This document shows, one piece after another, positions 53,775 through 62,460 of a DNA stretch of 64,000 nucleotides. Numbering within the stretch: the first letter of the stretch is position 1; each line of letters opens with the position of its first letter. The translations under genes were made by a program, and so were the position numbers. The notes below the pieces were generated by a model that saw only the letters and a program-made list of their open reading frames with translations, was not told where the DNA came from and did no database searches. The DNA is from Betaproteobacteria bacterium HGW-Betaproteobacteria-3 (GTDB lineage Bacteria > Pseudomonadota > Gammaproteobacteria > Burkholderiales > Burkholderiaceae_C): NCBI GenBank assembly GCA_002842205.1, contig PHCI01000012.1, positions 41,409 to 105,408 on the forward strand. The letters run 5' to 3'.

Positions 53775-54395
53775 TCAAACCCGGGCGCTGGGCCGCTCGG
53801 CGATGCGGTCGCGCCAGGTCTGCAATGCGGTCATGCCTTCGTCGCCGGGCTTGAACTTCATGAGCCCGCGGGCAAATTCCAGCCCGCAAAACGCCGTGAT
53901 GTCGGCGATGGTGAAGCGGTCTCCGGCCATGAAGGGCTGGCGCGCCAACTGCGCGTCCAGCCAGCGCGCCACCTCGTAGCCCTTGGCGGCCTGGCTGCGG
54001 CCGTAGTCGGGAAACTGCGGCTGCTCCAGCACCGCCAGACCGGGATGCGTGTGGCGGATGCAATTGGCCAGCGGCGCCATCAGGTAGAACTCGATGCGCC
54101 GGTCGGCCATCTCGATGAAGGCGCGCTCGTCGTAGTCCACGCCCATCAGGTTGGGCTCGGGGTAGCGGCCTTCGAGCCAGGTGCAGATGGCGCGGGTTTC
54201 GGTCAGCACGCGGCCGTCGTCAAACTCCAGCGCGGGCACCTTGGCCAGCGGGCTTTTGGCGCGAAAGGCGTCGCTTCGGTGCTCGCCCGCGTTCAGGTCC
54301 ACCGCCACCTGCGGGATGTCCGTGATGCCTTTTTCGGCCATGAACATTTGAACGCGGCGCGGGTTGGGCGCCCGGGGGGCGATGTAGAGTTTCAT
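53775..54395 (-). CDS. Glutathione S-transferase family protein
   Basis: A 206-aa protein with a thioredoxin-like N-terminal domain (MKLYIAPRAPNPRRVQMFMA, then KVPALEFDDGRVLTETRAIC with the cis-Pro and the Glu-Thr glutathione contacts) and an all-helical C-terminal domain (PFMAGDRFTIADITAFCGLEFA). It may detoxify electrophiles or peroxides; the substrate is unknown. ATG 54395 is chosen; the upstream part of the frame is not family-like. First gene outside the photosynthesis cluster, separated from bchI by 157 bp. Confidence 0.9.
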   Translation of the reverse strand: MKLYIAPRAPNPRRVQMFMAEKGITDIPQVAVDLNAGEHRSDAFRAKSPLAKVPALEFDDGRVLTETRAICTWLEGRYPEPNLMGVDYDERAFIEMADRRIEFYLMAPLANCIRHTHPGLAVLEQPQFPDYGRSQAAKGYEVARWLDAQLARQPFMAGDRFTIADITAFCGLEFARGLMKFKPGDEGMTALQTWRDRIAERPSARV

Positions 54396-54430
54396 GGTGC
54401 GGTCGGTCCAGCGGGGTTGGGGGGGTGCCA

Positions 54431-55273
54431 TCAGCCCCGCGCCGCCTGCAGCAGGTCGCGGGTCTTGCGGGCTTCGCGGCGCGCGGCTTCAGCAAAGCCC
54501 TCACCGGCCGAGGCGTACAGGATGGCGCGTGACGAGTTCACGACAATCGGCCCGGTGGTGGCCCCGCCCGGCTGGCCGCGCCAGCCGGCCCGCACGGTGG
54601 CCGCCGCGTCGCCGCCCTGCGCGCCCACGCCGGGGATCAGCAGCGGCAGCGTGGGCGCCAGCGCACGCACCCGCTCGATTTCGGCCGGGTAGGTGGCGCC
54701 CACCACCAGGCCGAGCTGGCCGTTTTCGTTCCACGGGCCCTGGGCTAGGCTGGCAATGTGCTCGTACAGCCGCGGCTGTCCGGGCACCGAGGCCAGCCGC
54801 TGGTTTTGCAGGTCGTCGCCCCCGGGGTTGGAGGTGCGGCACAGCAGGAAGGCGCCCTTGCCTTCGTATTTCAGATAAGGCTGGACCGAATCAAAACCCA
54901 TGAAGGGCGAAAGCGTCACGGCGTCGGCCCCATAGCGCTCGAACGCCTCTTTGGCGTACTGCTCGGCGGTGGCGCCGATGTCGCCGCGCTTGGCGTCCAG
55001 GATGACCGGCACCTTCGGCGCGGCGCGACGCAGGTGCGCCATGAGCTTTTCCAGCTGGTCTTCGGCTCGGTGCGCCGCAAAGTAGGCGATCTGGGGCTTG
55101 AAGGCGATGACGAGGTCGGCCGTGGCGTCCACGATGGCGGCGCAAAAATCGTAGATCCGGCTCGCGTCGCCCTTCAGATGGGCCGCAAAGCGGGCGGGTT
55201 CGGGGTCCAGGCCCACGCACAGCATGGAACCGTTGGCGCGCTCCGCGCCGCGCAGCAGGTCGAGAAAGCTCAT
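54431..55273 (-). CDS. pyrF: Orotidine 5'-phosphate decarboxylase
   Basis: Decarboxylates OMP to UMP in pyrimidine synthesis. The active-site motif [18 protein letters not shown] is at about residues 91-108. The N-terminus [21 protein letters not shown] starts at ATG 55273; the frame further upstream is encoded by GC-rich tandem repeats and is not real. At 280 aa it belongs to the longer PyrF type 2 group common in Burkholderiales. Confidence 0.94.
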   Translation of the reverse strand: MSFLDLLRGAERANGSMLCVGLDPEPARFAAHLKGDASRIYDFCAAIVDATADLVIAFKPQIAYFAAHRAEDQLEKLMAHLRRAAPKVPVILDAKRGDIGATAEQYAKEAFERYGADAVTLSPFMGFDSVQPYLKYEGKGAFLLCRTSNPGGDDLQNQRLASVPGQPRLYEHIASLAQGPWNENGQLGLVVGATYPAEIERVRALAPTLPLLIPGVGAQGGDAAATVRAGWRGQPGGATTGPIVVNSSRAILYASAGEGFAEAARREARKTRDLLQAARG

Positions 55274-55297
55274 GCCGCCGATTCTAGAGTGAGGGCC

Positions 55298-55562
55298 GTG
55301 GGGGCCGTCGGCCGCTGCGCCGGGCCACTCCCAAGCAAGGCCAGCCCCCTCGGGGGGCAGCGAACCACACGCAGTGGGCGAACGTGGGGGCCACGGCCAC
55401 CGCGCCGGGCCGCCCCAAGCAAGGCCAGCCCCCTCGGGGGGCAACGAACCACACGCAGTGAGGGAGCGTGGGGGCCGTCGGCCGCTGCGCCGGGCCGCCC
55501 CAAGCAAGGCCAACCCCCTCGGGGGGCAGCGAACCACACGCAGTGAGGGAGCGTGGGGGCCT
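55298..55562. repeat. Three tandem copies of an ~85-bp GC-rich repeat
   Basis: Units start with GTGGGGGCC at 55298, 55384 and 55468, with a partial fourth start at 55553 (periods 86, 84, 85 bp). Each unit holds the self-complementary core CCCCCTCGGGGGG and the text GAACCACACGCAGTG. Such units are scattered through many Comamonadaceae genomes. They are not a CRISPR array: the units are contiguous and there are no spacers. Confidence 0.85.
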
Positions 55563-55583
55563 TAAACCCCCGGGCAAAAAAAA

Positions 55584-55667
55584 TCCGCTCCGGTCTGCGG
55601 TTGTGGATTCCCCGGATCACGCCACCATCCCTAATGGCCAACCCTCCACAGCCGCAGACCGAGCGGA
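55584..55667. repeat. Imperfect 23-bp inverted repeat
   Basis: The arm TCCGCTCCGGTCTGCGG plus TTGTGGA (55584-55607) and the arm TCCACAGCCGCAGACCGAGC plus GGA (55645-55667) are reverse complements except for one extra base and one mismatch, with 37 bp between them. It could be a long RNA hairpin or the ends of a tiny mobile element. Confidence 0.65.
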
Positions 55668-55956
55668 CACCCTACCCAACGACACCTCTGGAGAAACACC
55701 TCTGAAAAAGAGAACCGGTTCCCATCCGGCTGCAAGGGTACATGCAAACCGCGTGCCTGCCTGCCCCTGCTCACACAGCTGGTTACCAGTGGTGGTGTTT
55801 GAGGGCCCGACGGTCATCGGTGGTTGCATATTGCAACCAAATCCAACCGGGCCAAGCCGCAAAAACCGGTGAAATGCCTGTGCAAATTGACGTTTTCGTC
55901 TGCCGTGCCCGCTGTGCCGGCACAAACTGACAAAAACGTCGACACAAAGTGTCATT

Positions 55957-56049
55957 CGGTTTTGCATTCAAGCGTAGAACAAGGCGGGAGCCGCAGACAG
56001 TGCTGTAGCACGGCAAGGCGAACCAACGCTGTTATACGTTTGAAGGCGA
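55957..56049 (+). repeat. 93-bp dispersed repeat, copy 1
   Basis: Runs from CGGTTTTGCATTCAAGCGTA to GTTTGAAGGCGA. A nearly identical copy in the opposite direction is at 62461-62553. The core AGACAGTGCTGTAGCACGGC has some internal symmetry. It contains no coding frame. Confidence 0.85.
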
Positions 56050-56056
56050 AACCGTG

Positions 56057-56971
56057 TCAGTCGGAGCGCCCGGTGGCAGCACCGCCGCGTTGCATGACGT
56101 CCAGCGCCAGGCACAGGTCGGCCCAGGCCTTGGCTTTTTCGGGCAGGTTGCGCAGCAGGTAGGCGGGGTGGTAGGTCACGACGACCGGCACGCCGCCGTA
56201 GGCATGGACCTGCCCGCGCAGGCGCCCCAGCGGCAGGCGGGCCACGTCGGGCACGCTGTCGGCCAGCAGGGCATTGGCGGCAAAACGGCCCATGGCGAGG
56301 ATGATTTTGGGTTGCAGCAAGGCCACCTGGCGGCGCAGGTAGGGCGCGCACTGCTCGATTTCGGCTGGCGCCGGGTTGCGGTTGCCCGGGGGGCGGCATT
56401 TGACGACATTGGCAATGTAGGCCGCATGCGGCGCGTCGGCGGCGCGGCTCAGGCCCACGGCGCGCAGCATGTGGTCGAGCAGCTGGCCGGCCTGGCCCAC
56501 AAAGGGCTCACCCTGGGCGTCTTCGTGTTCGCCGGGGGCCTCGCCCACGATCATCCAGTCGGCCGTGGTGGCGCCGACGCCAAACACCGTGTTCTGGCGG
56601 CCCTCGCACAGGGCGCAGGCCCGGCAGGCGGCCACGGCCTGCTGCAAGGCCGGCCAGTCCAGCGCCGCCAGGGCCCCCGACGGCGTTGGCTGCCGCGCCG
56701 GGGCGGGGGGTGGATTGCCATCAAATTGAGAGTCTTTTTGGCCTTTAGCCCCCGTCAAATAGTCATTGTTTGCTATCTTTACGATAGTTTTCGACGGTTG
56801 CACAGGCGCGGCAGCAGGGTCTGCCCCACGCCCGGCCACGGGGGTCAGCGCGGGGCTGGCGTCGGCGGGGGCGGGGGCGGGGGCGTCGTCGGGCCACCAG
56901 ACGGGCACGCGCATTTCGGCCAGCATGGCGCGCTGGCGCGCATCAAGCTGAAGGCGGGCCGGGGCGTTCAC
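56057..56971 (-). CDS. Uracil-DNA glycosylase, family 4/5 type (4Fe-4S)
   Basis: Removes uracil from DNA in base excision repair. Catalytic segment GEAPGEHEDAQGEPFVGQAGQLLD at about residues 143-166 (broken here for length), iron-sulfur cysteines in CRACALC and CRPPGNRNP...EQCAPYL, and the late motif VTYHPAYLLR. Length 304 aa. Residues 66-79 (IANNDYLTGAKGQK) are encoded by a copy of the short interspersed repeat in a Pro/Ala-rich linker, apparently inserted in frame. ATG overlaps the rimI stop (ATGA). Confidence 0.92.
   Translation of the reverse strand: MNAPARLQLDARQRAMLAEMRVPVWWPDDAPAPAPADASPALTPVAGRGADPAAAPVQPSKTIVKIANNDYLTGAKGQKDSQFDGNPPPAPARQPTPSGALAALDWPALQQAVAACRACALCEGRQNTVFGVGATTADWMIVGEAPGEHEDAQGEPFVGQAGQLLDHMLRAVGLSRAADAPHAAYIANVVKCRPPGNRNPAPAEIEQCAPYLRRQVALLQPKIILAMGRFAANALLADSVPDVARLPLGRLRGQVHAYGGVPVVVTYHPAYLLRNLPEKAKAWADLCLALDVMQRGGAATGRSD
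56735..56775 (-). repeat. Short interspersed repeat, copy C, inside the uracil-DNA glycosylase gene
   Basis: TAGCAAACAATGACTATTTG then ACGGGGGCTAAAGGCC and an A-run on the minus strand. It matches copy A at most positions and is read in frame as part of the linker before the catalytic domain. Confidence 0.75.
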
Positions 56972-57435
56972 AGCTGGTAACTCATGACCACGGCGTGCTC
57001 ACGCAGGCCCCGGGTGGCCGGGTAATAGTGCTTGCGTTCGCCCACGCGGCGAAACCCATACTGCTCGTACACATGCTGCGCGCGCAGGTTGCTCACGCGC
57101 ACCTCCAGCCACAGCCACTGCGCGCCCTGGCCGCGCGACCAGATCGCCAGCGCGTCGAGCATGACGCGGGCCCAGCCCTGGCGCTGGTGTGCGGGCGCCA
57201 CGGTGATGTTGAGCAGGTGCACCTCGTCCACGCCCTTCATGGCCACAAAGTAGCCGAGCAGCTGGTCGCCGCCCAGCAGCGTTTGCGCCTGGTAGCCCGC
57301 GGCCAGCGAGTCAGCGAAGTTGCCGCGCGTCCAGGGGTGGCCGTAGGCGGCCTGCTCGACGGCCAGCACCGCGTCCAGCCCATCCATCTGCATGGGCTCG
57401 AAGCTGGCTTCCAGTCGTTTGAATACGGCACTCAT
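56968..57435 (-). CDS. rimI: Ribosomal protein S18 alanine N-acetyltransferase
   Basis: GNAT-fold acetyltransferase that modifies the N-terminal Ala of ribosomal protein S18. The acetyl-CoA loop NITVAPAHQRQGWARVMLDA and the late segment VRVSNLRAQHVYEQYGFRRVGERKHYY are diagnostic. ATG 57435 gives the usual 155 aa; the frame reaches 57528 but the extra residues are not family-like. It lies between tsaB and the uracil-DNA glycosylase gene, a common order. Confidence 0.92.
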   Translation of the reverse strand: MSAVFKRLEASFEPMQMDGLDAVLAVEQAAYGHPWTRGNFADSLAAGYQAQTLLGGDQLLGYFVAMKGVDEVHLLNITVAPAHQRQGWARVMLDALAIWSRGQGAQWLWLEVRVSNLRAQHVYEQYGFRRVGERKHYYPATRGLREHAVVMSYQL

Positions 57436-57537
57436 GGCGTGGGTGGATGGGCGCCGGGGCGTCAGGTTCGGGCCGGGCCAGTGTGGAGGTTCATGGAGGA
57501 CGGACGTTTCAGCGGCTTGGCAAGACATCGATCCGGC

Positions 57538-58383
57538 CTATTGTTGCAGGATCGCGGCACGCTCGGCCGCCCGCTCGGCGGTGGTTTTGGCCACGTTGTC
57601 GCGCACATACAGCGGCAAGGCCTGCTCGGCGGGCACTGCGCCCCCGGCCGCCAGCAGGGCCGGGGCCAGGCGCAGCAGGGCCGTGGCCGTGGGCAGGGCG
57701 TCGATGCGCGGGCCGCCGGGCAGCCGCGGGCCGTAGGCGGCAAAGGCGTTGCCGGCCAGCCAAGCGCCCTCGGGCCGCAGCACGGCTTCGGGCGCCAGCA
57801 ACTGGATGTCGCCCAGGCGGGTCCAGCGCGGCGCCCCTTGCGGCGCGGGGCTCGCACCGCCCGTAGTGCCGCCGCTACCCGCCGCAATCGACGGGTGGGA
57901 CGGGTGGTAACGGTAGTGGGCCGCATACACCTGGTCCATGCGGGCGTCGAGCAGCGCGATGACGTCGCAGGGGGCTGACCGCGCCAGGGGGTCGTCCGTG
58001 GCGGCGGCGCCGGTTGCTGCAGCGCCCGTGGCGTCAAACGCATGGGCCTGCGCCCACAGCCCACGCGCTTGCTCTGCCACGGCCAGCAGGGTGTCCACCG
58101 GCAGCACCGGCACGCCCAACCCGCCCCGCGCACCGTAGGCCAGGCCCTGCGCCACCGCGCAGGCGGTGCGCAGCCCGGTGAAGGCCCCCGGCCCGCGCCC
58201 GAACACGATGGCGTCCAGATCGGCCAGCGTCAGCCCGGCCTGCGCCAGCAGCGCCAGCACGGTGGGGATCAGCGTGGCCGAGGCCTGCGCGCCGCCCGCG
58301 CCGGTGTGCTGCCACAGCCCACCGCCATGCGCCACGGCGACGCTGAGCGTTTCGGTGCTGGTGTCAAAGGCCAGAAGCTTCAT
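57538..58383 (-). CDS. tsaB: tRNA threonylcarbamoyladenosine biosynthesis protein TsaB
   Basis: ASKHA-fold partner of TsaD in making t6A37 on tRNAs. N-terminal MKLLAFDTSTETLSVAVAHG and the segment DAIVFGRGPGAFTGLRTACA are the family signature. Length 281 aa is longer than E. coli TsaB because of Ala/Gly-rich inserts around residues 130-180. ATG 58383. A Sua5/TsaC gene for the first step of the same pathway is at the right edge of the window. Confidence 0.93.
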   Translation of the reverse strand: MKLLAFDTSTETLSVAVAHGGGLWQHTGAGGAQASATLIPTVLALLAQAGLTLADLDAIVFGRGPGAFTGLRTACAVAQGLAYGARGGLGVPVLPVDTLLAVAEQARGLWAQAHAFDATGAAATGAAATDDPLARSAPCDVIALLDARMDQVYAAHYRYHPSHPSIAAGSGGTTGGASPAPQGAPRWTRLGDIQLLAPEAVLRPEGAWLAGNAFAAYGPRLPGGPRIDALPTATALLRLAPALLAAGGAVPAEQALPLYVRDNVAKTTAERAAERAAILQQ

Positions 58384-58403
58384 GGATGCATTGTTTTTAA
58401 ACA

Positions 58404-58444
58404 AAATCAGGCCTTAGCCCTCACAGATTGGTCACTGTTTGCTA
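58404..58444 (-). repeat. Short interspersed repeat, copy D, forming the end of the EamA gene
   Basis: TAGCAAACAGTGACCAATCT then GTGAGGGCTAAGGCC on the minus strand. It supplies the last 12 codons (IANSDQSVRAKA) and the stop region of the EamA gene. The reading frame relative to the repeat is the same as in the uracil-DNA glycosylase gene. Confidence 0.75.
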
Positions 58445-59396
58445 TCAATTCAGGTGCTTTCAAGGCCAGGCCACGGACCCCGAACACAATGCCCCCGGTC
58501 ACCAGCGCCAGCCCGGCCCACAGGTTCCAGCCCAACGGCTCGCCCAGCAACACCACGGCGGCCAGCGCCGACAGGCCCGGCACCAGTGCCGTGATCATGG
58601 TGGACTTGACCGGCCCGAAGTGCCGGATCATCTGGGTGAAGGTGATGCCCGAGATCACCACCGACCCCACGCCCTGGAACAGCGCCTGGAACGCGATTTC
58701 GCGCCACGGCGCCGCCGCCAGGTGGCTGCCCGCCACGCCGGACAGCGCCAGCGCCGAATACACCGGCAGGTAGGTCAGCGCTGCAAACACCGTGATGGCC
58801 ACGGTGGCCTTGACGGCATCGAGCCCGTGGCGGCGCACCAGCACGCTGTAGCTCGACCAGCAAAACGCCGCTGCCATGAACAGCAGGTCGCCCTTCCAGA
58901 CCTCGCCCCCCTCGAACGCCCGCAGCAGACTGGCGCCGCCCACCAGCAGGCCGCCGGCCACGATCAGCACCAGCCCCAGCGCCCGCGCACGGCCGATGCG
59001 CTCGCCCAGCACGCCGATGGCGAGCAAGGCCGTCCACAGCGGCAGACTGCCCGGCAGCAGCACCGAGGCGTGGGCCGCGGGGGCGTAGAAAAACCCGGTG
59101 TAGGCCAGCAGCGCGTACAGCAGCCCGCCCAGCACGCCGATCTGCGCCGTCACGCGAAACGGCAGCGGCGACAGCCCCAGCCAGCCCGGCAGCCGCTGGC
59201 GCCGCACCAGCCACGCCCCCAGCGGCAGCAGCACCAGGCTGGCGCCCAAAATGCGGGCGAACGCGATGTCCAGCGGCGTGAGCGTGCCGCCGTGCGCCCC
59301 CGTGGCTGAGGCGCGCGCCACCACAATGAACGCCGTCCAGATGACGACCGTGATGACGGCGGCGGCCAGGCCCACCGTGCGGGAAGAAAAACGCAT
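58407..59396 (-). CDS. EamA/DMT-superfamily permease
   Basis: A 329-aa drug/metabolite transporter-type protein with ten hydrophobic segments in two EamA repeats (TAFIVVARASATGAHGGTL in the first; GDLLFMAAAFCWSSYSVLVRR opening the second). The substrate is unknown. The last 12 residues come from an interspersed repeat, so the original C-terminus may have been different. It is divergent from dacB. Confidence 0.9.
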   Translation of the reverse strand: MRFSSRTVGLAAAVITVVIWTAFIVVARASATGAHGGTLTPLDIAFARILGASLVLLPLGAWLVRRQRLPGWLGLSPLPFRVTAQIGVLGGLLYALLAYTGFFYAPAAHASVLLPGSLPLWTALLAIGVLGERIGRARALGLVLIVAGGLLVGGASLLRAFEGGEVWKGDLLFMAAAFCWSSYSVLVRRHGLDAVKATVAITVFAALTYLPVYSALALSGVAGSHLAAAPWREIAFQALFQGVGSVVISGITFTQMIRHFGPVKSTMITALVPGLSALAAVVLLGEPLGWNLWAGLALVTGGIVFGVRGLALKAPELIANSDQSVRAKA

Positions 59397-59463
59397 CGGG
59401 CGATTATCCGTGTCCGGGCATTGCGCTGCCGCGGGCGGGCCTACAGACCGCTAGACTGCAGCC

Positions 59464-61074
59464 ATGCCCGCCCCGCTCGCCGTTTTCATCCGCCCCATCG
59501 TCCACCCCACCCCGCGTCCTTTCGCGCGCCACGCCACACGCCCAGCCGCGGGTCACCCCGCCGCTGCCACCGCCCCACCCCGCGCGGACGCCCACGGCGG
59601 CGCCCGGCAGATTTCAACCCCGAAACACCCGGGCTTTCGGCGCTGGAAGCGTGCACTCGGCTTCAGCCTGGCCTTGCTGGGCGGGCTGGCCGGCGCGGCG
59701 CAAGCACAGTCGCAGTCGCCGTCGCAGTCGCCGTCGGCCCTGCCCGCCGAGGTGGAAGCCGCGCTGGCGCGCGCCAAAATCCCCGCCAGCAGCGTGAGCG
59801 TGCTGGTGGTCGACGCCGAGGGCCGCGCCGCGCCGCGGCTGGCGCACCGTGCGCAGGTGCCGGCCAACCCGGCGTCGGTCATGAAACTCGTCACCACCTT
59901 TGCGGCGCTGGAACTGCTGGGCCCGGCCTTCAGCTGGAGCACGCCGGTGTACGTGGAAGGCGCGGTGCGCGACGGCACGCTGTACGGCAACCTCTACCTG
60001 CGGGGCCAGGGCGACCCCAAGCTGGTGGTCGAGCGGCTGTGGCTGCTGCTGCGCCGCGTGCAGGGCCTGGGCGTCCACACCCTGGCGGGCGACATCGTGC
60101 TCGACCGCAGCGCCTTCGAGACCCTGCCCGCCGACCCGGCCCGCTTTGACGGCGAGCCGCTGCGCCCCTACAACGCCGCGCCCGACGCGCTGCTGGTCAA
60201 CTACAAGTCGGTCGTCATGACCTTCGTGCCCGATGCGGCGGGCCAGAACGCGCAAGTCCAGTTCGACCCGCCACTGGCCGGCGTGCAGATGCAGGCCACC
60301 GTGCCGCTGGCGGCGGGCGCCTGCAACGACTGGCGCGGCACGCTCAAGGCCGAGTTTGGCGAAGCCACGCGCATCCGCTTTGCCGGCGCCTACCCCGCGG
60401 CCTGCGGCGAAAAAGTCTGGCCCGTGGCCTATGCCGACCCGGCGAGCTACGCCGCACGCGCCGTCGAAGGCCTGTGGCGGCAGATGGGCGGCACGCTGGC
60501 CGGCCAGGTGCGCGAGGGCCGCGTGCCCGCCGACCTGCGCCCCACGTTCGAACTGACTTCGCCCACGCTGGCCGAGGTGATCCGCGACATCAACAAGTTC
60601 AGCAACAACGTGATGGCGCAGCAGCTCTTCCTGACGCTCAGTCTGCAGCAAAACGGCACAGGCACCGTGGCCGGCTCGCGCGAAGCGGTGCTGGCCTGGT
60701 GGCGCAGCCGGTTGCCGCCGGGCGAAGCGCCCACGCTGGACAACGGCTCGGGCCTGTCGCGCGACACCCGCATCAGCGCGCAGGCGCTGGCCCATGTGCT
60801 GCAGGCCGCGTGGCGCGCGCCCGTCATGCCCGAACTCATGGCGTCGCTGCCCATCACCGGGGTGGACGGCACGCTGCGCCGCAGCCGCGCCCGGTCGGTC
60901 GGCACGGCGCACCTCAAAACCGGCAGCCTGCGCGACGTGACCGCCATCGCCGGTTACGTGCACGCCGCCAGCGGCCGCCGCTACGTGCTGGTGGCCATCG
61001 CCAACCACCCGTCGGCCAACGCCGCACGCCAAGCGTTTGACGCGCTGATCGACTGGGTGGCGCGCGACCAGTAG
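59464..61074 (+). CDS. dacB: D-alanyl-D-alanine carboxypeptidase/endopeptidase (PBP4 type)
   Basis: Periplasmic penicillin-binding protein that trims or cuts peptidoglycan cross-links. Active-site motifs: SVMK (SxxK) in NPASVMKLVTTFAALE at about 138, SNN in NKFSNNVMAQQLF at about 380, and KTG in TAHLKTGSLRDVTAIAGY at about 482. A signal peptide (RRWKRALGFSLALLGGLAGA) starts only at residue ~59, so the first ~55 Pro/Ala-rich residues may be untranslated and the true start may be later. Length 536 aa as annotated. Confidence 0.9.
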   Translation: MPAPLAVFIRPIVHPTPRPFARHATRPAAGHPAAATAPPRADAHGGARQISTPKHPGFRRWKRALGFSLALLGGLAGAAQAQSQSPSQSPSALPAEVEAALARAKIPASSVSVLVVDAEGRAAPRLAHRAQVPANPASVMKLVTTFAALELLGPAFSWSTPVYVEGAVRDGTLYGNLYLRGQGDPKLVVERLWLLLRRVQGLGVHTLAGDIVLDRSAFETLPADPARFDGEPLRPYNAAPDALLVNYKSVVMTFVPDAAGQNAQVQFDPPLAGVQMQATVPLAAGACNDWRGTLKAEFGEATRIRFAGAYPAACGEKVWPVAYADPASYAARAVEGLWRQMGGTLAGQVREGRVPADLRPTFELTSPTLAEVIRDINKFSNNVMAQQLFLTLSLQQNGTGTVAGSREAVLAWWRSRLPPGEAPTLDNGSGLSRDTRISAQALAHVLQAAWRAPVMPELMASLPITGVDGTLRRSRARSVGTAHLKTGSLRDVTAIAGYVHAASGRRYVLVAIANHPSANAARQAFDALIDWVARDQ

Positions 61075-61208
61075 GCACCGCAAAGCCTGCCGGGCCGCCC
61101 GCCACGCCCGCCCAAACCCCCACCCGAGGCCCCACCCGAGCCCGTCCTCGGTGAATACCCCGTGTTGCGGGTGAGCACTTTCCCCGTACGATTCTGGAGT
61201 CTAAAAAC

Positions 61209-61220
61209 GAACGGTCGTTC
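61209..61220. promoter_or_regulatory. Palindrome GAACG-GT-CGTTC upstream of the GDSL esterase gene
   Basis: A 12-bp near-perfect palindrome 23 bp before the ATG, of the size and spacing of a TetR-family operator. No regulator gene is adjacent, so the function is a guess. Confidence 0.4.
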
Positions 61221-61242
61221 TATTTTTTTAACCGGAGCACGC

Positions 61243-62394
61243 ATGAAACAGTTCAAGTGGAAGTTTGTCGCCCTCGCCGCCACCGCCATTCTGGTGGCCT
61301 GCGGAGGTGGGTCGGATTCACCGAGGACCACAGCCGTCGTGGTCATGGGCGACAGCCTGGCCGACAGCGGCGTCTTTACCGGCATCCCCACCTTCGGGCG
61401 GATCTTCTCGGTGCAAGGCAGCAGCAGCGAGCCCAACACGATATGGACCGAACGCATCGCTGTACAGGCCAAGGTCCCGCAACTGTGCAATTTCTACAAG
61501 TTCACGGGCGCCACGTTCATTCCCAACCCCGTGGCTGGCTGCACCAGCTTTGCCATTGGCGGCGGGCGCATCAACGTGCAGCCCGGCAATGGCGGGTCGG
61601 CCAGCCCGCAGTCCCTCGTCAAGCAGTTGCAGGATGCCGCAGCCACACGCACCAGCTACGGCGCCCGGGACCTGCTGCTGATCGACGGCGGTGGCAACGA
61701 TGCGGCCGATCTGGTCACAGCCTTCCTGACAAGCACCCCAACCTTCTCGGGGGTACTGGGCACCCTGCTGCCGTCGGGCACCGTGAGCGCAAACCTCGCC
61801 GACCCGCCCACCGTCGGCACCCTGTACATGCAGGCACTGGCCCAGAGCCTGTTCAATGCCGTCAAGACCAACGCCCTGGACAAGGGCGCGCAGCGCATCG
61901 CGCTGCTGAACATGCCCGACATCACGCACACGCCGCGGTTCCAGATGGTGTTGGACGGCATTGCCGCTGCGTCGGGCGGCGGGGCTCCGGGCGCTACGGC
62001 GCGCGCGCAGGCGCTAGGCTTGTTCCGCGTCTGGATCAACGCTTTCAACACTCAGTTGGCCACGCTGGTGGCGGGTGAAAGCCGCATCGCGCTGGTGGAT
62101 TTCTTTGCCGGGTTCAACGCGCAGATGGCCAGCCCCGCCAACTTCGGGCTGACCAATGTGACGGTCCCGGCCTGCCCGGTGGTCGGCACCGGTACCGACG
62201 GCTTGCCAATCTACAACTTCCAGACCTGCACCGCCGCCGCCCTCTCGGCACAAACGCCCCCGGTCGGCGCCACGGGTGGGGCCAACTGGTGGCAGACCTA
62301 CGCCTTCTCGGACGGTTTCCACCCCACGCCACTGGGCTACAAGCTGCTGGCCGATACAGTGCAGGCCAAGCTGACCGCCGTCGGCTGGCTTTGA
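61243..62394 (+). CDS. GDSL-family lipolytic lipoprotein (intact catalytic motifs)
   Basis: Secreted SGNH-hydrolase-like esterase of 383 aa. A lipoprotein signal (MKQFKWKFVALAATAILVAC) ends at Cys20. SGNH blocks are complete: Ser in VVVMGDSLADSGVF, Gly in FAIGGGRINV, Asn in LLIDGGGNDAADL, and Asp/His in FSDGFHPTPLGYKLL. Substrate unknown (ester of lipid or polymer). ATG 61243 has CCGGAGCACGC upstream; the frame from 61162 is an upstream extension. Followed by a likely terminator. Confidence 0.92.
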   Translation: MKQFKWKFVALAATAILVACGGGSDSPRTTAVVVMGDSLADSGVFTGIPTFGRIFSVQGSSSEPNTIWTERIAVQAKVPQLCNFYKFTGATFIPNPVAGCTSFAIGGGRINVQPGNGGSASPQSLVKQLQDAAATRTSYGARDLLLIDGGGNDAADLVTAFLTSTPTFSGVLGTLLPSGTVSANLADPPTVGTLYMQALAQSLFNAVKTNALDKGAQRIALLNMPDITHTPRFQMVLDGIAAASGGGAPGATARAQALGLFRVWINAFNTQLATLVAGESRIALVDFFAGFNAQMASPANFGLTNVTVPACPVVGTGTDGLPIYNFQTCTAAALSAQTPPVGATGGANWWQTYAFSDGFHPTPLGYKLLADTVQAKLTAVGWL

Positions 62395-62402
62395 GTGAAC
62401 CT

Positions 62403-62454
62403 CCCGGGTCTGGCAGCCCCTGACCCGGGATGTTGCCGCTTTGCGGCGGCTTTT
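62403..62454 (+). terminator. Candidate intrinsic terminator after the GDSL esterase gene
   Basis: Two hairpins: CCCGGGTC/GACCCGGG (62403-62410 with 62422-62429), then GCCGC-TTT-GCGGC (62435-62447) followed closely by TTTT at 62451-62454. Confidence 0.6.
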
Positions 62455-62460
62455 ACTGTC

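Larger units (their letters stand above)
55563..56056. other. Intergenic region without a supported gene (pyrF to uracil-DNA glycosylase)
   Basis: No credible coding frame. It contains an imperfect inverted repeat (55584-55607 with 55645-55667) and one copy of a 93-bp dispersed repeat (55957-56049). TGACGTTTTCGTCTG at about 55888 and TGACAAAAACGTCGAC at about 55928 form a further loose inverted pair. It looks like a landing site for small elements. Confidence 0.6.

Noticed and set aside
55298..55562. Regular repeats suggesting a CRISPR array
   Set aside because: Units of about 85 bp are contiguous with no unique spacers, and no cas genes are present.
55617..55967. 116-codon minus-strand frame in the pyrF to uracil-DNA glycosylase gap
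   Set aside because: It covers the inverted repeat and AT-richer repeat text, has no ribosome site and no family pattern.
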